64,000 nucleotides of DNA, taken from Paralvinella palmiformis. Its lineage: Eukaryota > Annelida > Polychaeta > Terebellida > Alvinellidae. The notes under the pieces were generated by a model. It did no database searches, had not been told where the DNA came from, and worked only from the letters and a program-made list of their open reading frames with translations. The stretch is from contig JAODUP010000142.1 of the NCBI GenBank assembly GCA_025642065.1, positions 349,001 to 413,000 of the forward strand, read 5' to 3'. Positions 26,101 through 40,615 of the stretch are shown one piece after another; position 1 is the first letter of the stretch, and every line of letters starts with the position of its first letter. The position numbers and the translations under genes were made by a program.

Positions 26101-29100
26101 TTGGGTCAAAGTTCAACCCTTTAGAGAGTACACTGTTTCTAGATGTTGATGACAGGTGCATAAAAGTCAACCATCTCCATGGGCTGTCCCTTTATTGTTA
26201 GTAATAATCTCTTTTTAGGAAGACGTGTGTTTTTTCTAATTTTAATTCAGCTCTTAGCTTTGTTAATTATTCCTTTGTCGATGTTCTTTCTCTGGCCAAG
26301 ACTTCTATCAGGTATTAGCTATTGTCATCCATTTTAGATGATGTTGAAAGTGCATCTGAGGAGGAATTGTCAAGTTACCAGAACAACACAAATCGTTCAT
26401 CGCTGATTAATCAGTCAGCTTCTGCTTCACAACTTCAGCCAGGTGACCTTTATGAGATAGCTCTCCAGAAAAAACAAAGCTCATTTGGCTTGAATATCAC
26501 AGTAAGTTACACATTGTATTTAAAGACTGGTTAACAGAGCTTGTAAGAGCATAATCGCAAAACATTATGTCTGTGTTATTATTTTAATGTTAACTGTATT
26601 TCAGTGTCATCACTTTTGTCTAGAAATAGAAATGTATGCTTTACTTATAGGGAGGAATAAATACAAGTGTCAAACATGGTGGTATATATGTGAAGTCATT
26701 GACCAAGGATGGTGCTGCTGAACAAGATGGCAGAATATCTGTTGGTAGGTGAAGATGTTGTAACAGTAATGTTAATCTAGCAGCAGCTGGCAAATTAATC
26801 CATTTATGGCAAAATATTCTAAGCTTTATATATATATAAAACAGTATTCTTAAGATGTGGTAATTTCTGTACAAGTTGTTCTTGATACCATATATACTCA
26901 TGTATAATTTAAAGAAATACTCTTAGAATCCTTTAGAAATAAAGCTATTTACCTTATACTTGAGTAACCCCTGAAGCAAAAAGTATTTTATGGATAGTAT
27001 TTCCAACTCTGATAATGATTATATTGATTCTGAGGTGTGTGCTGCTTGAGAGTATTAATTTGATGAACAAATGAAAGATGGAGATATACAAAGTTTGTTT
27101 TCCAAAATGACAAAATTCAGATTTTTTAGATTTTGATTAAATAATATGGGGGAGGGGATATGAATAAATCTTATTTCTGCATAAAATATCACAATTCTAT
27201 TTTAGATTATCCTCCAATCATTGTATGCCAAATGTATAAATCGCTGCAGGTACATATTGCCATAGGTACAAATATAAAATAGGAATTATATTTCAATCAA
27301 TTTGAAGGGTAGTTCATGAATAATGATTTTTGCCATAAGGTTGATATTTCTAAGTGAATGGGGAAAGAGAAGAAATGATCATTTTGGGGTAACAATTTTT
27401 TTCAAAGATAAATGATGGTTTGCCACTTATCTTATAAACAAGGTTTTGAGGCAGTTCCCTTTAAAGTGGCCATAAATATGACTTGCGCAAAGGTATATGC
27501 AGCGAATACAATTTTGGGCTTAAATTGGTGTTACAGTAGTATCACATCTTGACTCAGTCTTGTACTGTATGATATTACAGTCGGAGCAAAGCTTTTGCTT
27601 TATCTACTGTCTATCTAGTTGTCAGATGTTAACAGTTTATCTATACAATTTATATGGCAGCATTTGTGATGAACTATAGAAACATGATCAAACTAAAACC
27701 TTTTCTAGTCCATTTTCACTAGTTCTAATTAAAACGGGGAAATTTAAAACTTCAGAAACAGTTTTCTAAACAATTGCCATCAGTGCTTTTTCCTGAGTAA
27801 GATACGAGTATTAACCAACAGTCTTATTTATTTGTCAAAGTATTCTCACTGGCTTCCTATTAACGATTGAATTTGTGGCTGAGGAGGTCAATGAGGGATT
27901 TGTTTTCAGTTTTTGGTGATCATTTAGTTTCACTGTCTATTTGTATAGTAATGATGATGTATCACATGCTATGACTCATCCTTTCAGGTGACAGGGTAAT
28001 TGAAGTTAATGGTGTTAGCCTGATGAAAGTTACCCACAGACAAGCAGTGGAGACTCTGCGTAGTGCTCCAGCGGTGTGTAAGCTGATCTTAGAGAAGGCC
28101 AGTCCTCCATTTGGTCGCCAGTCACAGCAAAATCTCACACCATCATCGGTTGGAAGTCCAACATCACAGGCTGTATCCCCAGCTTCTTTCTCTGAAGCTA
28201 ACACAACCCAATTACAAGATGGTAAACACTATAGTTGTATTAATATTTCTGAGTACTTACTATTGCAGACAGCCAAGCGAGGCTCCCCCCCCCCTCCATA
28301 GAGTTGAGAAACTATGGAAATTTTGTTCTCAACCAGCCAAAATTAGAATTGGATTTGATTGCCAAATCCAATCCCCGAATAGAATTATTCTGATTTCAAC
28401 CAGTGAAATAATGTCATTGCACTTAGAGCATCTAAAATCTGCCTGTTATTGCATGGTATACGGCACTATGTAACAGGCTTGGGGTGATTACAGGACCAAG
28501 GTAATCGATTACAGTTATTTGAGAATATCACGATTATAATTATATTCATTCTGACTGTAATCAATTACGATTATGTAAAGTAATCATGATTATAATCATG
28601 ATCACAACGTATATAACGCAAACATGAATGTGATTCTTAATCAATATTTACTCAGTTACATGTATAATACTGATATAAACATGCTACAGTGTTTAGATGT
28701 TGCTTTGTAAGAACCAGACGCACTTTCTGGTATGTTCTTTAAATGAAAATGTACAAGAGACTTTGATGCCATTATAGATCAATATTCACCATAGAGCAAA
28801 GGAACAAGTAATGCATTTGCCATGAATGCACAGTTATTTATAGAGATAACTGAGATTAGTGCAAACTGAGATTAGTGCAAACAATATCAATGGAATTGTT
28901 TGAATATATATTTAGTAACGAAATGCATCATTTGAAACCCCCAACTCCAGCCCCCTCTATAACTTGACCACCTCTGCAAATGGACCACTTTTTCAGTCTT
29001 AAATTATTGCTATGCTTTAAATTATATTTTTCTTCTACAACTCAACCACTTCCCAACTCCTTACTTCGACCTTTGATCTCCATCTAATGCCCACGTTTGT

Positions 29101-32100
29101 CACCCCATATGTTGATCGGGGGGCCAAGATATAGCCTTGTTTATGTTCACTATCATGTGCGTTAATTTAATTGGCTGCTTATCATCTGAATGCTGGCCAA
29201 TCAGGATCATATGCAGCTGGAGTTAAAACGAAGGTGTCAGAAAGAAGTCATGCATGATTGCTGGCTGTGTAACTAGCTGGGCTTAACCATATGAAAACAA
29301 CAGGAGTTAATCCGAATTACCTGTTTATATGACTTATAATAGCAGCAACATCTGAAGCAGTGTTTCAACACATCTTTCTTTCATGTTCACAGAACAAATA
29401 AACCGACAAACCATCATGTGTATAAATATGACAGCAGTCTGTCAATGGGTAAATCAGTTCTATTGTTATCTTTTGCTTTACATATCAAACCATATCTCTG
29501 GCATGATATAACATGGTAAATAATCAAACACCTTGTGTAATCATTAAAGTAATCTCTGATTATGATTACATTTACAATGTAATCAATTATGATTATGTTG
29601 CATCTGGAAATGGCTATTACGATTACTTGAGATCATGTAATCGATTACGATTACCGATTATGATTACCCCAACCCTGCTATATAATGAACAAGTAAATAA
29701 CAAATGGTTAATCCATGTTTATAGTAATATTTTGGGCTAATGTTAAAACTACACACACACATACACTATATCTATCTTTGTTTATCCTGTAAAATTATAT
29801 TTTTTACTCACTTAGCTTTAAAGCAAATTGATAGATTTTAAGGTGTATATTTTACCATCAGGTCTAGCCTCTTCAATGATGGGAAGCACCATCACAGCAC
29901 AGTTTTCTGGATCTCCTCAAAACAACAGCAGTGTGTCAGCAGTGCCCTCTGGGGGAAAAGACATGCTCATGGAGTTCTACCCTTTTGTTACCAAAGGTAT
30001 TAGATCTGGTCTCTTGGTTTTCTTATTTTATATTAAAATTACATTTCCACATTGTTTGCACTGTTTTTGTTCAAAATGGCACTCATTATTGGTGTTCATT
30101 CAGTTTAAATATATATTTGTTTTCCATATTTCTGTGTCACTAAGTTTTTAGTTAATGATAAATATCAGTCATTATTCACTTTGACTACTTTCAGTTGATT
30201 TATGCAACTGATTTACTCTGATTGTTTATTTTCTTCTTTCCAGCACATTATTAAAATGATGAGATAATGCACGCACTGTAAAAACCCTCTGAAACTTGGC
30301 AAAAATACAAAAAAACTGAAAAAATATGAAAAACAAACACAAAAAAATTGTAAAATATGTAGAAAATTACACCCCATCCACAGATTGTGTGATGTTTATA
30401 GCACACGTAAGAATATTTTTTAGTTCTTTGCATCTTGTGCATGATTACTTTGTTAACAGCATGATGTGTCATTCTTTTGGTAAATCTGCATCATCAGCAT
30501 GTAATGCAGCATTTAAGCATGCATCCTTTCTTTAATGCTCAATCCAGCATCAAAATTCATAAATGTGTGTGTATGTGTGTGTGTAAGTGTTGAGTTATTT
30601 AGCCTCAGCACAGGTTACCCCTGGAGTATATGACTGATGTGTAACTCCCTAAGGAAACAAAGCTCATGAACATATGTATGATCCAGATTTGAACTCAGAA
30701 CCTGGAATTTTAACCACTCACTGCACTATCAGAGTGGTGTGTGTGTGTGTGTGTGTGTGTGTGGCAAAAGTAGTATAAATGTAAGTCACTTTCTAGAGTT
30801 ATTTCAATCAACAATTAGCCATTTCCTTGCATGTAATACAGTTTAGCTCATCACACTCATCAGCTAAGCTGCCACATGTACTAAGATTAATAATCAATAA
30901 CTTGTTGGCTGATGGTTTTGTTCAAGTGTACTTTATTGTAGCTTAACAGATTTATCTGACAAAACAGTGCACTTATTATTTGTAATTTCATAGAATGATA
31001 TGTGTTGAAGATGTCATAATATACTGCTCTAGTATGCTATCTTAATGCATGTCTACTACTGAATTGTGTTACTTTAATTCATTATATTTCCAATTTATTT
31101 CAGTTGTCTTTATAAATTGGAGCTTTTTTCTGTGTGAAATTTTCAGCACATGTAATGCACATTCAGCACATGTAATGCACATTGACATATGTAAAATTGT
31201 TTTTATGATGAAATAAGTTTAAACCTCTTAAATAAGAAGACCTCCTTTTCAAATGGCCTTTAAATAAATGCAAGTAGTTTCAAAAGACAGGTTTAAATAT
31301 TCATAATATGTTCTTGTAAGAAAATTGAAGGGAAATAGGTGGTCTTTTAAGACCATTGAAGTTGACAAGCATAGGAACAGGTTGACTGTAATCCAGAATT
31401 GTTTAAGAATTGCTTATTCCATACAAATCTGTTCACACGTATGATTTGAGCATGAAACATATGATATTGAGATACCTTGTATGATTCATACTGGTCCCAT
31501 CAGAATTAAAATGGGGGGGGGGATTCTGACTTAAAGGGGCACAAAAGACATATGCTTTGGCCAACAGTTAAACCAAATCTCATATTTGTTTATGTATAAA
31601 TCCATTATCACATCTCCAGCTACTAATTATAGAATAGAATAACCCGGTTTGTGATCCTATTTGTGGTAGCAGTCTTAAAAACTACTTGATGTGGATCAAT
31701 CAGCTGTCTGTTTATATGCCAATGACTACTGCTGATAGATGGCTTTTGTCTTTATACAATGTTGATTACTGCATCACAATGATGGAATAAATTATATGCA
31801 ATGCCCCAATCCCCTAACAGCGCTTGGTACTCTACTGACTTAACAGTGCATTGTTTATCTGGCGGAAAGACATCAGCACATTAGTAAATAACATATGTTG
31901 TCAATATTTCATTTCATTTGCAGCATTTAAATCATAGGATTTTATCTTACGGTGAAACCGTAAGAGACTCAACGAATGTGTGAGCAGTCTGTATCTGAGT
32001 ATAATCATGGTTGCTTGTCTTACTCAAAATAATCCCACTATGATCATTGCAGTCTGATTTATAATGGCATTTACTGCTGTTATAATTGTAATTATTTTTG

Positions 32101-33600
32101 CCATTGTTCTCTGATAATAACTGTTTCTGAGATAAGTTCAGTTGCTCATTGACAAATTGCCTACTTAAATTATAATGAGAATTTCAATTGAATTCTGTGA
32201 TGAGAAAAATATTTATGACTCGGGAGGAAAAGATGTGCACACTTTAGGGTGTAATTCAGTCACAGTTCTGACTTCCATAAAGCTATATTATATTTTTTTA
32301 TGCAATAATTAGATACAAATAACAAGATTTTTTTAAATTTATTCTAATGAAGAAAATCCAATACAATTTTTTTCATTTTTTTCACAATAATGAATGTAAA
32401 AAAGCTCCATTTTTATCCAAATCTTCTGCTAAGTTTTCTTGGTCACCATCACATATTACAGCTTGCATATTACATTACATCACATATTGCAGAATAGATC
32501 TGGGATATTCAACTGGTTTTTTATCATGATATTCTATTATCAGTAGTTGGTTGCTTTGGCAATTAGCATATAGTACGATACACATGTTCAGTGACTGTAA
32601 ATACAAAAGCTTCTTATTTCTTTTAAACATTTGCTAATTTTATTATTTTTAATGCATGTTTACTTTTAGCCATCTTTAAAGATAATGTGGGTTTAATTTT
32701 GAAGTGCAGACATAGAATTATTTTATTCTTCACTTTCTGCAGATAACCTCTTAGAGGTGCAGTTACACAAATGGAGTAGTGGCTTAGGCTTCAGCGTTTT
32801 AGGAGGCACAGATGTCCATCCAGACCCCCTCCGCCAAGTCGTTCGCATTAAAAGAATATTCCCTACTGGTCCAGCAGCTCACCAGGGGGAGCTGCGGGAA
32901 GGTGATGTCATACTTGAAGTGAACGACACAATGACCAGAGGATTACGGCATCAGGTAATGTTTGGCAATCTCCATTTTGCCCTTTTAAAATGGTGAATGT
33001 CAGTGTCTGAATAAAAGTTAATTTTGTATATATCACATGAAAGAAGCAGATTTAAAGTTGAGATTGTTTAGAATGATCGTAAGTTATTTTATTACATGGA
33101 TTATTCACTGACATTTCTTTGAAATGTTGACTGCAGCTGTGTTATTTATAAGCATCCATATTTTTACCAGAAATATTTGTCTTACAACAATTGCACTGTT
33201 TGAAAGTTATGCTGTTTTGCTTACTTCTAGGAAGTAATGAATTTGTTAAGGACAGCTTCAGAAGAGGTAACCTTGTTGGTGTGTAGACCTTCTGAAATGG
33301 ATCTTCCCAAAATAGAAACAGTGGTACAGTCATTTTTATCAATTCATTCCAACACTTTGATTAACGTATATTATACTGCACCACCTTCATCATTAACCTG
33401 ACTGATTATTTTACTATCATCAGAGTTCCCGAAGTTTTGCCATTTCTAACAATTTATCTGAGGCAATTAATCTACAATTATCTAAATCATCTAGCCAGGT
33501 ACGTTCGTTTATGGCTGATTGAAATAGTGGGCAGCAAGTTTGAACCAAGAACGTTTTGTATTTGAGTTGGTCACTCTGTTGTCAAGCTACAATATCTAAA

Positions 33601-33631
<31 letters not shown>

Positions 33632-36600
33632 GATGTTAAACTTCAAACATGTAGAAGTTTTGATACTTTATACAGATTATTTAGCAATAAATTAACTGTA
33701 GCTAAATAAATTTATGAGTTCTGCTTATCTTTGTCTGCTCATATTGTTAATTGTTGTTTTATTCCTTTCATAGACAAAGGAATTAGAAGTCCTTGGGACA
33801 ACGAGTCCTATAGCTGTGGTTAATACAGATGCTTTAGAAGGTCCTGCAACCTACAGTGATATTGATGATAATCTGACTTCGACAGATGACTTTCACTGTT
33901 CGCAGTCGGTCTCTACATACAACACGCATGGTTAGTGTAGTCATTTAAAATGCACCATGGCTCTTTTTTGGTAGTATTTCACATGCAAATTTATATTCAA
34001 TTAGGTTTGTATGCACCCATCAGAAGTATGTCACTTTTTTCAATGGTTTTGTGCCTTGGCAGGATGTGGGACCCTTGTAATGTTTTAGCTGGTCACAGAC
34101 ATGGACAACTTGTTTTTAACATACCTTATATACTTGCGGTTAAGTCGATTATTTTGAGGAGGGAAAAGGGAGTTCTCAGAAGCACCTTGACTTACACGTG
34201 CGTCAAATTTCCTACCAGCTGAAGTAAAGATGTTTTGGGCCATCCTTGACACGCAACACTATATTCAACCCAATAAGAGCCAGAGTCGGAACAAAATCAT
34301 CACATCGCTGTCTACTAATCCATTATTATTCAATAAATAACAATTAATTTTAACCAAACTGTTATTCTGATTTCCCAAACATGCCAGTCTTTATGTAATA
34401 ATACTTGATAGTCATGCACTGTTACCTACCAGTACCAACAGAAGTGCCATGAAACAATTAATTAATAACACTTGCCAATTGAATTTACAATCAGGCATGT
34501 TTATGTGAGCTAGAGTCGGAACAAAATCACCACATCGCTGCCTACTAATCCATTATTATTCAATAAACAACGATAAATTTTTACCAAAATGTTATTTGGA
34601 TTCCTAAACTTATACCGGTCTTTATGCAACAATACTTGATAGTCACACACTGTTGCCTACCAGTACCTCTGGATTATTAGCTATACAATAAATAGCTGCT
34701 TACATTACAAACCTTGCTCACCAGTTGCTATGAAACAATTAATTAATAATGCTTGCCAGTTGAAGTTACAATCAGGTGTGTTTGGTGTGACATGTTTGTT
34801 TATTAATTATAACATCAAAGCGAATATAATTGCTTTTGAAAACCACACAGGCCGTCATACCTAGAATTGGCCTTTTAAAAAATATTTTTGTGTTAGAAAC
34901 AAAACCAATAATTTTTACATGCATTGTTTAAACTTGTAATGGTTACTTGTGATGTTTCTAGAAGTTGCCTTTTCAGACTAAGATCATAATTATTTTATTT
35001 GAGAAATACCAGTACAAAACCAGAGTATAGGAGAAAACTTCAGATGTGAGCCAAGGGAGTTTGTGTTTAAGGAAATTATATGATGTAGGGAAAATAAAAT
35101 AGTTATCTCCCATAATAGATCTTATTTTTAGTATTTCACACTGAATGGTATTTCTCTTCCTTGAAGATCCAGCTATGCCTGGATCTCTGAATAAATGGTT
35201 CATCGGTTGGTGCTTTAGCTTTAGTTGCAGTTAATATTTCTCCAAACCAACCAGTTTCTGTGATATTTGAACTTCAAGCATACTGAAATTAGTGCATCAA
35301 CAATAAGATCTCGCTGAACTTTCTAAAGTTTGTTTTCAGGCACGAAACTGTTAATGGTAATGATTTAATTTGCCATTAGTAATTTATTGTATTTCTTATA
35401 CTGATGGAAGGTACAATATTTGTGGTTTTTGAAGACCATTATCACTGATTAAGACTGACACGAGTCTTCCAGGAAAGATGTGTGATTGCATTTCATCCCC
35501 AGCTTCAGTTTGACCACGAGTGCTAATAATTAAAACCTCCCCAACACCTCCACTAAGAAAGGGGTCAATTGGTGCTAGTGTTTGTAACATAATTGTTTTG
35601 TCTTCACAGACGCAGCATCAATTACTGACCAGTCATGTCAGGATCAGTCGGTAAGGTCGCCAAGTGCACAAGAAGAGCATGGTGATGATGAAGAAGATGC
35701 TGCAGATAGTGAAGAAGAGGAAGACGTGGCTTCGCAGGGGACAGCGACAAATGTAGACAAGTCGGTAGCTGATGTTGACAACCTTTCTCCTATACCAACA
35801 CCTGTAGCTGACTTTCTGCACAATGCCGGCTTATCTGATAATGAATCAACAGTAGAAGATAACAAAACTTATACAGAAAGTAGGAAAGAGAGCACAGATG
35901 ATAAAGATGAAAAGGTGTGTGTGTGTGTGTGTGTTGACATCAATTATCCTTTCATTAATATGGGATTTTCTCACAGTGGTTTGAGCATTGGTATGCAGCC
36001 TCCATGTTGTCGATTGAAAACAAACTCATACCTGGTTTTGGGAGATGTTTTCCTAAGTAGTCACCCCTGAGTCATATGCCCTATGTTCGACTAGCATCAT
36101 GGATAAACAAGCCTTCACTTACCCACTGACATTGACATACACTAACCTAGGACACTTGTTGGTTTCCCCATCAATTTTTATATTTTCATAATTTAGGTTA
36201 AACATTATTTGTTCATAAGGATGAGCAGGGAGACTGCCATTCATGGATACACTGATCTTATCATTTCTATTTTGATCAGTAGCTCACTTTATATTTGTAT
36301 ATTGGGTGATAATTTTGTGAATTACTGTATATACTCGCACCTGTTTCTAGGACCAATAATCCCCCTGGAGTCAAATCCACATATAAGACACACTAAAATC
36401 AGCAAATTATCAGCAATAGTTATTCAAAACCCAAAAATTCATCATCGTCACTCTCTTCACTGAACATCTGTTGTATCTCTTTGTGCGTCATCATGTCATC
36501 ATACATCTTGTTGGCATCTTCATCTGAGTCAGTGTCGGATTTGTCATCCTGTTCAGTCCACATTACTTCATCTACCATGCCACCGAAATCATTGCTGATA

Positions 36601-39600
36601 GAGCACTTCTTTAGAGTCACTATTTAGGACATCGGATTAAATATTTATGGCGATTATCATCATTAAGTCTGGCTTCGAAAGACAACAGAGAAAGCACACC
36701 TAATAAATTTGTTTATTGTTCATGTATTCATTATTAAGGTTGAAAAACAATATTATTGTATTATCCCCTAAATTATGCTAGATATACCTTCCCTTTTTAT
36801 TCTGACCCATGTATAAGTCGCACTTGACTTTGGAGAATAAAAAGTTATTTATACGCGAGTATATCGTACTATATATGTGGCTATGTGTGTATAATTTTTT
36901 GAAAAAAAGTAACTGGTAGATATTTTATAAATGTATAACTAATGGGTTTATGTTTGTATGTTAGGAGTATGAGATAACTCTGACCAAGGGAGAGAAAGGA
37001 CTCGGCTTTACAATAGCAGGCAGTCATCATATCAATGGTTACTTCTATGTGAAAGATGTCCTCTTTGATCCAGCACTCTCATGTGGCAAGATACAGAGTG
37101 GTGACAGGCTTTTTGTGGTTAGTTGTGTTGTATAAACATTTAAGATATGAGATTTGTTTTTCTTTTAATTAATTTCATATTATTTTTATTAAATGACATC
37201 TTCTATATAAATAAAAGTTACTGTGTGTTTGTGTGTTTACAAAACTTTATTTGCCAGGTGGCAACACTTTATGGTTGCTAACTGGTGTTCCTCTGTGTTC
37301 TTTGATTTCTTATAGCTCTCAGTAAAGTTTCTTTTTAACAAACACACACAAATGTGTGTGTGTTTGTGTCTGTGTGTTCACAAAATATTCTGACAAAAGT
37401 CTTAAAAAACATTGAATATGACATATTCTAAACCCTTAGTTATATGGGGTGAAGGCCGAAGTAGCCACCCACTGAAGTAAGCTTTAATGTCTGCTTGGCT
37501 TTTAAGTTTGTTAAGTGTAAATTGTGAAAATCTCTAAAAGCTCTTTCTGTATTTGAGCTTTCAGTGGGATTGCAAGTAGATTTTGTTTATGAATTTGAGA
37601 TAACAGCAAGCACTTGCATCTGTTTGCTTCCATTTTCATGGTGTTTATTTCAATGGCATACAGATTAATTTTCTAGGCCAATAGGAATTGGCCAAGTACA
37701 TGTTAAGTTGTCAAACAAAATTTAAACTTGCTCATCATAAAATTAGCTAAAATTGTATATATTTGCATTAACTAGATGCACTTCTCCATTAATTGATCAT
37801 GGCAATAATTTTTATTTATTCATTTACTTAACACTAACACAGATATAAAGCATACAATTTACATTATCTACATATACATATATCATTTAACTGATTGCAT
37901 TGCATTATTTGTTATTTTCAGGTTGATGGCCAGGACATGACTGAGTTCACACACAGAGAGGCTGTGGCATATTTACGCCAGACATCATCTGTTGTAACAC
38001 TTAGATTCTATAAGCCTACTGCTGAGGAGCGTACCATTGCAGAAGCAAAAGCGACCATGACAACGGTTGGCATTATCATTATTATCATGATCACAGTAAA
38101 AATCATCATCATCATCATCAACAACATCAAATCCATTATCTTAGCTCATCGTCTCCTCTAAGAATCCTTTTGGGAATTAGCTAGAAAACCTTTAATTCTA
38201 TTAGTTAACTGTCATTCGTTTGTAACTGTGATGAAAATTATTTCTTGCATTAAGGAAAAAGTGAAGTATGATGGAGACTCCCCACAGTGTACATCAACGC
38301 CAAGAGAGTCTGTAGATGCAGTGAACACATCAGCAGGAAAAGAGTCTTCTTCAAAAGACGTAACAAAAACACCGAAGGATAAACACGAGGAGAACTTGAA
38401 TAAAAGTAATAACTCATCCAGTAATGAAGTTGGTAAGCTTTATTATTAGTTTTATGACCACACCGATGCCAAGGACAATATAATCGTGTTATAAAAGATT
38501 AACATCATTGTATAAGAAATGTATTAAAGCAATTAGCAAACAAATCCACTGGATATTCAGCTGAGAAGATTTTACATAAAATGGTTAATTTTTGTATCTG
38601 TCTTTATTGTAATAATCTCAGTTTGTGTGTGTGTGTGTGTGTGCACGTGTGCATGCACTCGGGTAGCCATACCTGTAAACTTGGGATATGAATGTGTGAT
38701 GATAGTTTTCTGATTTATTGACAGATGAGACTCCGGCATCAACACCAGTTACAATAGGCTTACAATCAGCAGCCTCATCATTTGGTGACTTATCATTGCC
38801 TATGCCTGGTGATGAAAAGGAGACTTCGTCCGGAGAAAGGAACCTACAGAAGACCAAGACTGAGGTACATATTGTTAAATCTTGGATCAAATTTATTTGC
38901 TAATTTAGTGTTTGTTAGTTTTATCTGATTGCTGCTATCTCCACGGTAAATACTCCGTGAAGTGTCTAGAAACTGTTTTGTCATGGCATCAAGCGTAATG
39001 CTTTTATATGGGTACTTATTGGCAAGAAAGGCTACACGTTTAGACAGTTTAGGGGCAGTATTCCCTTCACAGTTTCTACACTTAACAAATAAATTAAGGT
39101 ACCTGAATATCTGATTATATTCAAGAATTTATTTTTAAATGTTTGCATTTTATTTAGCCTTGATTCTTATACAAGTTGGTCTGTAGATAGTTCATTTAAT
39201 TTGAATCACTTAAACGATCTTGTTATTTCATTGCTTCCTCCACAAATTTTTACTGCACTCTTTGCGTTTAGCTTGATGTCGCACTGTCTATTTGCAGTTA
39301 CTGGATACTTACGTAGATTAGCTTAACAGTCATGTTTATATAAAATTTAAATTTGCTTTACTTGATCTTGTATCATGTTTAGCCAACTTGAAATTATTCT
39401 TACTGCAGCCTGGTGTCTTCCGTGTGACTCTACAACGGCAGAACAATGGTTTTGGGTTTAGTCTGATACAGGGAGAACGAGGGATATCATCTGCTCTTTT
39501 TGTACGTACAATCACACCAGGTGGTGCTGCTGACAGAGATGGCCAGCTTTGCGTTGGAGATCGTCTCCTACAGGTGAGTAAACAGTTTAACAGAAAATGA

Positions 39601-40277
39601 ATCAATATTTATTTGATAGATAGGTTTAGTGTAGTAAAGATTTTATAGAAAATCATATTTCATATGATTTAGTTATGAATGTATTAATGTGTCTTTTTAT
39701 GAAAACATATTTGACTTTTCGTTAATTATTTGATACCAAAATCTTTCACTTGGTGCATAAAACATGACAGAATTAAGTAATTTATACATATTAATTGAAT
39801 GTTATATTTTGTGGACATATAGGTGAATGGTGAATCAGTTATTGGCATGGCACATAACAAAGCTATATCATACATCAAGAACTCTAAAGATTGTGTTCAG
39901 CTTACAGTCACCAGGTAAATTATATTGTAGTGATTTGTGCGTGTATTAAAACTTGGTAGTAATTAGAACGAGGGTGTATTTCTGATATATGAATATGACT
40001 CCAATTTTACATTCGTGTATACATTATTATGTTTCTTAACACCAATGGTACAGTTAAAAGGATAAAAAATAAAGTATGCCAGTTATTTACGTCATTTGCT
40101 AACCTGCAGGCACAGTAACAAAAACATGTGGTCAGATATTCGATTTGTGTTCTAATGATGAAGGTGCTTTTGTTGACTTATTTGTTAATGATACATTAAT
40201 TTCATGAAGCATATACATTAATTTCATGAAGCATATGTCAGTCGGTTTTTTTCTTGATATATGCCTCACTATCCGAT

Positions 40278-40309
<32 letters not shown>

Positions 40310-40583
40310 GACTATGTAAAGATCTAACACCCTTTAGACATAGCCAGGTTGGGGTTTGAACCTAGGAGTTCGAGATCTGTTACCATACATGCTACCAGTT
40401 AGGCCCTAAAGTTGTCTTAATCAATATAGTATATTTGTTATTATCTGGTATTCTGAGATCATAGGCAAACAGATGTTATATTAAGATTATGTTCATACAG
40501 AAATTAAAATATTTAGATCCAGCCCAGTCACATTGGAGATGATGTAAACAACCACATTGTATCAAGTTGCTTTTGAGTGTGTG

Positions 40584-40615
<32 letters not shown>

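Noticed and set aside
34283..34740. Direct repeats considered as a CRISPR-like array
   Set aside because: The 230-bp units are diverged, lie inside a transposon-like element in an animal intron, and have no short repeat-spacer pattern.
40330..40415. Possible genuine tRNA gene on the minus strand
   Set aside because: A- and B-box-like motifs are present, but the acceptor and anticodon stems do not pair and there is no TTTT terminator. SINE origin fits better, as for the other tRNA-like copies.
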